DNA of 64,000 nucleotides, taken from the NCBI RefSeq assembly GCF_022179345.1, contig NZ_BPQR01000010.1, positions 1 to 64,000 on the forward strand. The letters are read 5' to 3'. The notes under the pieces are model-generated. The model made no database searches. It was not told the DNA's origin and saw only the letters and a program-made list of their open reading frames with translations. The translations under genes and the position numbers were made by a program. Positions 59,451-64,000 of the stretch are shown here, in pieces (positions within the stretch are counted from its first letter, which is position 1; each line of letters begins with the position of its first letter). This DNA comes from Methylobacterium jeotgali. GTDB taxonomy: Bacteria > Pseudomonadota > Alphaproteobacteria > Rhizobiales > Beijerinckiaceae.

Positions 59451-60256
59451 CGCCCGGCCTGCTGACATCCGGCCTAGCCGCCGGCTCGGGCGGGGTCGTC
59501 GGCGTGATCCTCGGTCTCGTCGGCGGGGGCGGCTCGATCCTGGCCGTCCCGCTCCTGACCTACGTCGTCGGCGTGTCCTCGCCACATGTGGCGATCGGCA
59601 CCAGCGCCTTGGCGGTGTCGGTCAGCGCGGCCGGCAACCTCGTCCCGCAATGGCGGGCCGGGAACGTGAAGTGGCGATGCGCGGCGGCGTTCTCGGTCGC
59701 CGGCGTCCTCGGCGCGCTGGCCGGCTCGGTCGCTGCGAAGGCGGTCGACGGGCAGAGCCTCCTGGCCCTGTTCGGGGTCGTGATGCTGGTGGTCGGGAGC
59801 CTGATGCTGCGCAAGCGGCGCGGCGACGGCGACCCGGAGGTGCGCCTGACCATGGCCAACGCCCCGGTACTCCTGCCCTGGCTGCTCGGCATCGGGTTCG
59901 CGGTCGGCCTGTTCTCCGGCTTCTTCGGCATCGGCGGGGGATTCCTCATCGTGCCGGGCCTGATGCTGGCGACGTCGATGCCGCTGCCGATGGCCATCGG
60001 CACCTCGCTGGTCGCGGTCAGCGCCTTCGGGGCGGCGACCGCGGCGAGCTACGCCGCCTCCGGCCTGATCGACTGGCCGTTGGCCGGCTTGTTCATCCTG
60101 GGGGGCGTGCTCGGTGGCCTCGCCGGCACGCGCTTCGGTCAGCGGCTCGCCGGGCGCAAGCGCGCCCTGACCGTCACCTTCGCCGGCCTCGTCATCCTGG
60201 TCGGTCTCTACGTCGTCGCCCGCGGGGCCCTGCCGCTCCTCGGGGCCAACACCTGA
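59447..60256 (+). CDS. TauE/SafE-family sulfite/sulfur exporter
   Basis: A 269-residue membrane protein with the duplicated TauE/SafE repeat: VILGLVGGGGSILAVPLLTY with VAIGTSALAVSVSA in the first half and GFFGIGGGFLIVPGLMLATS with MAIGTSLVAVSAF in the second. It probably exports sulfite or thiosulfate formed during persulfide oxidation. ATG 59447 overlaps the preceding stop by 4 bp. Confidence 0.92.
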   Translation: MTPGLLTSGLAAGSGGVVGVILGLVGGGGSILAVPLLTYVVGVSSPHVAIGTSALAVSVSAAGNLVPQWRAGNVKWRCAAAFSVAGVLGALAGSVAAKAVDGQSLLALFGVVMLVVGSLMLRKRRGDGDPEVRLTMANAPVLLPWLLGIGFAVGLFSGFFGIGGGFLIVPGLMLATSMPLPMAIGTSLVAVSAFGAATAASYAASGLIDWPLAGLFILGGVLGGLAGTRFGQRLAGRKRALTVTFAGLVILVGLYVVARGALPLLGANT

Positions 60257-60277
60257 ACCCGGAAAAGGAGGCGTTTC

Positions 60278-61189
60278 ATGTCGGACCAGACCATCGAAGC
60301 CCTGCGCGGGCATCCCATCGTGACCGGCTTCCATGACGAGCCGACCGGCAGCATCCAGTACGTCGTCGCCGATCCCGGGACGAAGCGCTGCGCCATCATC
60401 GACCCGGTGCTCGACTTCGACCCGAAGTCCGGCGCGACCGCGACCCGGTCCGCCGACGCCCTGCTCGCCCACATCGAGCGCGAGGGCTACGAACTGGAGT
60501 GGATCCTCGACACCCACCCGCACGCCGACCACTTTTCGGCGGCCGGCTACCTGCACGACAAGACCGGCGTCCCGACCGCCATAGGCGAGAAGGTCGTCGA
60601 CGTGCAGCGGCTCTGGAAAGGGCTCTACAACCTGCCCGACACGTTCCGGACGGACGGTTCGCAGTGGGACCGGCTGTTCGCTGACGGCGAGCGCTTCCGG
60701 ATCGGCGACCTCGACGTCGAGGTGCTGTTCACGCCGGGCCACACCCTGGCCTCCATCGCCTATCGGGTCGGCGACGCCGCCTTCATCCACGACACGCTGT
60801 TCATGCCCGACAGCGGCTCGGCGCGGGCCGACTTTCCGGGCGGCAGCGCGCACGCGCTCTGGCGCAGCATCCAGCGCATCATGGCGCTGCCGGACGACAC
60901 GCGGCTGTTCACCGGGCACGATTACCGTCCGGACGGGCGCGAGGCGGCCTGGGAGAGCACGGTGGCCCGGCAGCGGGCCGAGAACCCGCACCTCGTCGAG
61001 ACCCCGACCGAGGAGGCGTTCGTCCGCATGCGCGAGGCACGCGACCGCGAACTGCCGATGCCCAAGCTGATCCTGCATTCCCTGCAGGTGAACATCCGAG
61101 GCGGCCGCCTGCCCGAGCCCGAGACGAACGGCAGGCGTTACCTGAAGATTCCGCTGGACGCCCTCGACGGCGCGGCCTGGGGCGAGTGA
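60278..61189 (+). CDS. ETHE1-like MBL-fold persulfide dioxygenase (Blh-type)
   Basis: A 303-residue metallo-beta-lactamase-fold enzyme with the non-heme iron ligands in LDTHPHADHFSAAGYLHD, LFTPGHTLASIAYRVG, AAFIHDTLFMPDSG and LFTGHDYRPDGRE. This is the pattern of ETHE1/Blh persulfide dioxygenases, which oxidise glutathione persulfide to sulfite. AAAAGGAG precedes ATG 60278. BigR-controlled operons in Rhizobiales and Xylella contain the same enzyme, supporting the assignment. Confidence 0.92.
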   Translation: MSDQTIEALRGHPIVTGFHDEPTGSIQYVVADPGTKRCAIIDPVLDFDPKSGATATRSADALLAHIEREGYELEWILDTHPHADHFSAAGYLHDKTGVPTAIGEKVVDVQRLWKGLYNLPDTFRTDGSQWDRLFADGERFRIGDLDVEVLFTPGHTLASIAYRVGDAAFIHDTLFMPDSGSARADFPGGSAHALWRSIQRIMALPDDTRLFTGHDYRPDGREAAWESTVARQRAENPHLVETPTEEAFVRMREARDRELPMPKLILHSLQVNIRGGRLPEPETNGRRYLKIPLDALDGAAWGE

Positions 61190-61200
61190 CGGAGGAAGCT

Positions 61201-61584
61201 ATGACCATGAGAAGCGCGAAGGATTTGGTGGCGGAAGCCAACCGCGAGGTGGACACCCTGTCGGCCGAGGAGGCGCTCGCACGCCTCGGCCAGCCCGACA
61301 CGATGCTCGTCGACGTGCGCGAAGGCGAGGAATTGGCCAAGACCGGCAGGATCGCCGGCGCGGTCCATGTGCCGCGGGGCTTCCTGGAGTTCCAGGCCGA
61401 TCCGGAGAGCCCGACCCACAAGGCCGAGCTCGGCGGCAGGCGCCTGGTTCTCTACTGCGGCTCCGGCAACCGCTCGGCCCTGGCCGCCAAGGCGCTCAAC
61501 GACATGGGCCTCGGGCCGGTCGCCCATGTAGCCGGGGGCTTCCCGGCACTGGAGAAAGCGGGGGCGACGGTCGATCCGGCCTAG
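61201..61584 (+). CDS. Rhodanese-domain protein
   Basis: A 127-residue single-domain rhodanese with LVDVREGEELAKTGRIAGAV and the active-site loop LYCGSGNRSALAAK, whose Cys carries the persulfide. GGAGGA before ATG 61201 supports the start; GTG 61186 or ATG 61207 are alternatives. It is the last gene of the sulfur operon and should move sulfane sulfur to or from the dioxygenase. Confidence 0.92.
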   Translation: MTMRSAKDLVAEANREVDTLSAEEALARLGQPDTMLVDVREGEELAKTGRIAGAVHVPRGFLEFQADPESPTHKAELGGRRLVLYCGSGNRSALAAKALNDMGLGPVAHVAGGFPALEKAGATVDPA

Positions 61585-61696
61585 GGGCGGCTTACCTCGT
61601 CGATTGCCACTAGGAGCGGAAGGAGCGGGAGTCGGAACGGCTGCAGGCGATGGCCGCCGATATCGGGGGCGCGAGGCGCTGACGCCGGGCGTCGGC

Positions 61697-62467
61697 TCAG
61701 TTCGCCCCCTCGTCGGGGATGCTGAGGAGGTGGCCGCACGCCTTGCAGTGGACGGCATCCGGCTCGTGCCGCTGCAACCCGCAGGCGGTGCAGGGGTAGC
61801 GCACCTTGTAGGGGCGGAACACCACCTGCGCGAGGCGGAAGAACAGCGTCACGCCGCAGATCATCACGAAGACCGACAGCAGCCGACCCGTCGTCCCGGG
61901 CAATGTGATGTCGCCGTAGCCGGTCGTCGTGAGCGACGTCACCGTGAAATAAAGGGCATCGACGGGCGTGCGGATCGCCGGGTTGCCGCCGTGTTGGGTG
62001 GCGTAGACGATGCCCGTCATGACGAACACGAACACAACCAGGTTCGTGGCCGCCAGGATCGCGTCCTCGTTGCGGCGGAACAGGTCGCTGTCCTGCCGCA
62101 GCCGCTCCAGCAGGTGGTAGGTGCGCAGCAGGCGCAGCGTCCGCAGGATGCGAAGGAAGCCGACGCCCTCGACGACCACCGGCGCGACGAACGAGGCCAC
62201 CGCCACGAGGTCCGTCCAGGTGCTCAGGTGCCGGAACTCGCGCAGCGGCGCGCGGCTGATGAGGAGGCGGGCGGCGAAATCGGCCAGGACGCAGGCGCCC
62301 ACCGCCAGGTCGCATGCGACGATCCACGGCGACAGCGGAAGGAACGAGGTGACGACGACGAAGGCGATGGTCGCCACGTCGAACACGAGCAGGGCGTAGC
62401 GGAAGCGGTGCGCTCCCGGCGTGTCGCCTTCGTACAGTTCGCGCAGCGTCGCTTTGGGTGGTGTCAT
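61697..62467 (-). CDS. Voltage-gated-type K+ channel with C-terminal zinc ribbon
   Basis: A 256-residue six-helix channel. It has four voltage-sensor-like helices with an arginine-rich S4 (RILRTLRLLRTYHLLERLR) and a pore with the K+ selectivity filter SLTTTGYGDITLPG. A C-terminal cytoplasmic tail follows, with CTACG and CKACG (two Cys-x-x-Cys pairs about 15 residues apart), which form a zinc ribbon. It is leftward and separated from the sulfur operon by about 110 bp. The channel class is clear; the role of the ribbon is unknown. Confidence 0.9.
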   Translation of the reverse strand: MTPPKATLRELYEGDTPGAHRFRYALLVFDVATIAFVVVTSFLPLSPWIVACDLAVGACVLADFAARLLISRAPLREFRHLSTWTDLVAVASFVAPVVVEGVGFLRILRTLRLLRTYHLLERLRQDSDLFRRNEDAILAATNLVVFVFVMTGIVYATQHGGNPAIRTPVDALYFTVTSLTTTGYGDITLPGTTGRLLSVFVMICGVTLFFRLAQVVFRPYKVRYPCTACGLQRHEPDAVHCKACGHLLSIPDEGAN

Positions 62468-62515
62468 CGGGGTCGACGCGCGAGCGGTGAAGGTGGGAGT
62501 CCCGCGTAGGCCGGT

Positions 62516-63724
62516 TCAGCGCCGGGACGGATGGGCCGGGGCGAACCGCAGCACCAGCGCCCCGGCGGCCATGCAGGCAAGAGACCCGATCAGCACGCCG
62601 ACCTTGGTCTCTGCCGCAAGCTCCGGGGCGTTCGCGAAGGCGAGCAGGCCGATGAACAGGCTCATGGTGAAGCCGACGCCGCAGAGGAGCGAGACGCCGT
62701 AGACCTGCGGCCAGGTCGCGTGCGCCGGCCGCTGCGCCAGCCCGAGCCTCACCGCGGCGAGGACGAGGCCGAACACGCCGACCTGCTTGCCGACGAACAG
62801 GCCGAGCGCCACGCCGAGCGTGACCGGGTCCAGCAGCATGCGCGGCGTGATCCCGGCGAGCGACACGCCCGCGTTGGCGAAGCCGAAGATGGGCAGGATG
62901 AGGTAGGCCGACCAGGGATGGACCGCGTGCTCCAGGATGTGCAGCGGCGAGGTCGGATCGTCCGGCTTGCCGACGCTCAGCCGCAACGGGATCGTCAGCG
63001 CCAGCAGCACGCCCGCGATGGTCGCATGGACGCCGGACTTGAGCACGAACACCCACAGCACCACGCCGAGCAACAGGTACGGCCAAAGGCGGGCCACACC
63101 GGCCTTGTTGAGGCCGTAGAGAACCGCGAGCGTGAGGCCCGCGCCACCGAGCATCGGAAGCGATAGGTCGGCGGTGTAGAACGCCGCGATGATGAGCACG
63201 GCGCCCAGGTCGTCGATGATGGCGAGCGCCGTCAGGAAGACCTTGAGCGAGACCGGCACCCGGGACCCGAGCAAGGCCAGCACGCCGAGGGCGAAGGCGA
63301 TGTCGGTGGCGGCCGGGATCGCCCAGCCCCGCAGGGTCTCAGGCGAGTTCCAGTTCACGGCGGCGTAGACGAGGGCCGGCGCCGCCATGCCGCCGAGCGC
63401 GGCCAGCCCCGGCAGGACGCGGTCGGGCCAAGTGCGCAGGCGCCCGTCCAGCACCTCGCGCTTGATCTCCAGTCCGACGAGCAGGAAGAACACCGCCATG
63501 AGGGCGTCGTTGATCCAGTGCAGGACCGACAGGGGACCGAGATAGGCCTTGAGCGCGGCGAAGTAGGTGTCCGCCAGCGGCGAGTTGGCGATCACCAGGG
63601 CGAGCGCGGCGCTCGCCATCAGGACGAGGCCGCCGCCGGCGTCGCTGGTCAGGACATTGCGCAGGGCCGACAGGGGACGGCGGCGAGGCCGCGGAACGAT
63701 GTGCGAAGGCGACGCCACGGGCAC
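62516..63724 (-). CDS. nhaA: Na+/H+ antiporter NhaA
   Basis: A 402-residue NhaA antiporter with the family features: [33 protein letters not shown] with the conserved Asp, [20 protein letters not shown] holding the Asp-Asp pair that carries ions, and [11 protein letters not shown]. It exchanges Na+ for protons across the inner membrane. Its upstream gene neighbour is outside the window; the K+ channel gene follows 48 bp downstream on the same strand, suggesting an ion-homeostasis pair. Confidence 0.93.
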   Translation of the reverse strand: MPVASPSHIVPRPRRRPLSALRNVLTSDAGGGLVLMASAALALVIANSPLADTYFAALKAYLGPLSVLHWINDALMAVFFLLVGLEIKREVLDGRLRTWPDRVLPGLAALGGMAAPALVYAAVNWNSPETLRGWAIPAATDIAFALGVLALLGSRVPVSLKVFLTALAIIDDLGAVLIIAAFYTADLSLPMLGGAGLTLAVLYGLNKAGVARLWPYLLLGVVLWVFVLKSGVHATIAGVLLALTIPLRLSVGKPDDPTSPLHILEHAVHPWSAYLILPIFGFANAGVSLAGITPRMLLDPVTLGVALGLFVGKQVGVFGLVLAAVRLGLAQRPAHATWPQVYGVSLLCGVGFTMSLFIGLLAFANAPELAAETKVGVLIGSLACMAAGALVLRFAPAHPSRR

Positions 63725-64000
63725 GGGTCTCCGGCGCTGGCGGCCCGACCAGCGCTCGTCCTACCGGTCCGACAGACGGACCGCGCACCCTGCGCGGGCT
63801 ATCGCATCGAAGCGGGATAGGGACAACCCGTCCCGCCCCGGATCCCAGGAGAGGGGGGCCGGAACCCGCCGGCTTGTCGTGGGACGTATCCCAGCCCACG
63901 CTTGAGCGGCCTCGGGTCGGGCGGCATGGGCACGGGTCACCGCCTGCGCCCATGCCTCTTCCTAGGTTCAGTGACCGGGGGCGGCCAGCGCAGCCCCCGG
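63725..64000. other. Intergenic right edge with GC hairpin
   Basis: No gene is supported. The last 26 bases form the hairpin CCGGGGGC...GCCCCCGG (63975-63982 and 63993-64000), which may be a terminator that continues past the window edge. The stretch before it should contain the nhaA promoter. Confidence 0.4.

Noticed and set aside
1-64000. CRISPR arrays
   Set aside because: No regularly spaced repeats with unique spacers were seen; the 12-bp iterons have no room for spacers.

Overview
The window is high-GC alphaproteobacterial DNA, most like Methylobacterium/Methylorubrum. That assignment is an inference from the base composition, the FecI/FecR/TonB and BigR-type sulfur gene sets and the IS630 type; no rRNA or housekeeping marker fixes the genus.

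Bases 1-15085 look like chromosomal background. A cobalamin riboswitch leads a five-gene B12 uptake operon (methyltransferase, BtuB-like receptor, BtuF/BtuC/BtuD-like ABC genes). A FecI sigma / FecR / STN-type TonB receptor / PepSY operon for iron-siderophore uptake follows. Then come a decayed nucleobase permease, a SCO1-like copper chaperone and a Tat-exported metallo-beta-lactamase-fold protein.

Bases 15097-45933 form a 30.8 kb integrated island. It is bounded by a 19-bp direct repeat that looks like the 3' CCA end of a tRNA-like gene on the minus strand, probably ssrA/tmRNA. A set of three 12-bp iterons lies just inside each end, and a tyrosine integrase follows the left end. The cargo is largely anti-phage defence: a PLD-type nuclease-like protein; a complete type I Zorya system (ZorABCD) with an overlapping GIY-YIG gene; a three-gene module (sigma-70-like factor, small partner, and an 1137-residue fusion of ImmA/IrrE peptidase, UvrD helicase and Fe-S nuclease-like domain); a four-gene Bil (bacterial ubiquitin/ISG15-like) operon in the order Ubl, E2, JAMM peptidase, E1; and an AAA+ M41 (FtsH-like) protease. 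A second integrase with a helix-turn-helix partner sits at the right end. The sigma-like operon and the Bil operon are each preceded by the same 30-bp motif at nearly the same distance from the start codon (43 and 41 nt). This suggests that the sigma factor controls both and that the ImmA-helicase fusion acts as the damage or infection sensor.

From 45934 a second, tandem element seems to begin, with an integrase closely related to the first, some unrecognised genes and a broken YeeE copy. Bases 52-61.6 kb are a thiol/sulfide block: a BigR/SqrR-type persulfide sensor, a divergent two-component pair, DsbD, a DsbA-like protein, an L,D-transpeptidase, a DsrE protein, a YeeE/YedE pair, a TauE/SafE exporter, an ETHE1-like persulfide dioxygenase and a rhodanese. 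The promoters of the sensor gene and of the YeeE-to-rhodanese operon share one operator sequence. The window ends with a voltage-gated K+ channel carrying a C-terminal zinc ribbon, and NhaA.
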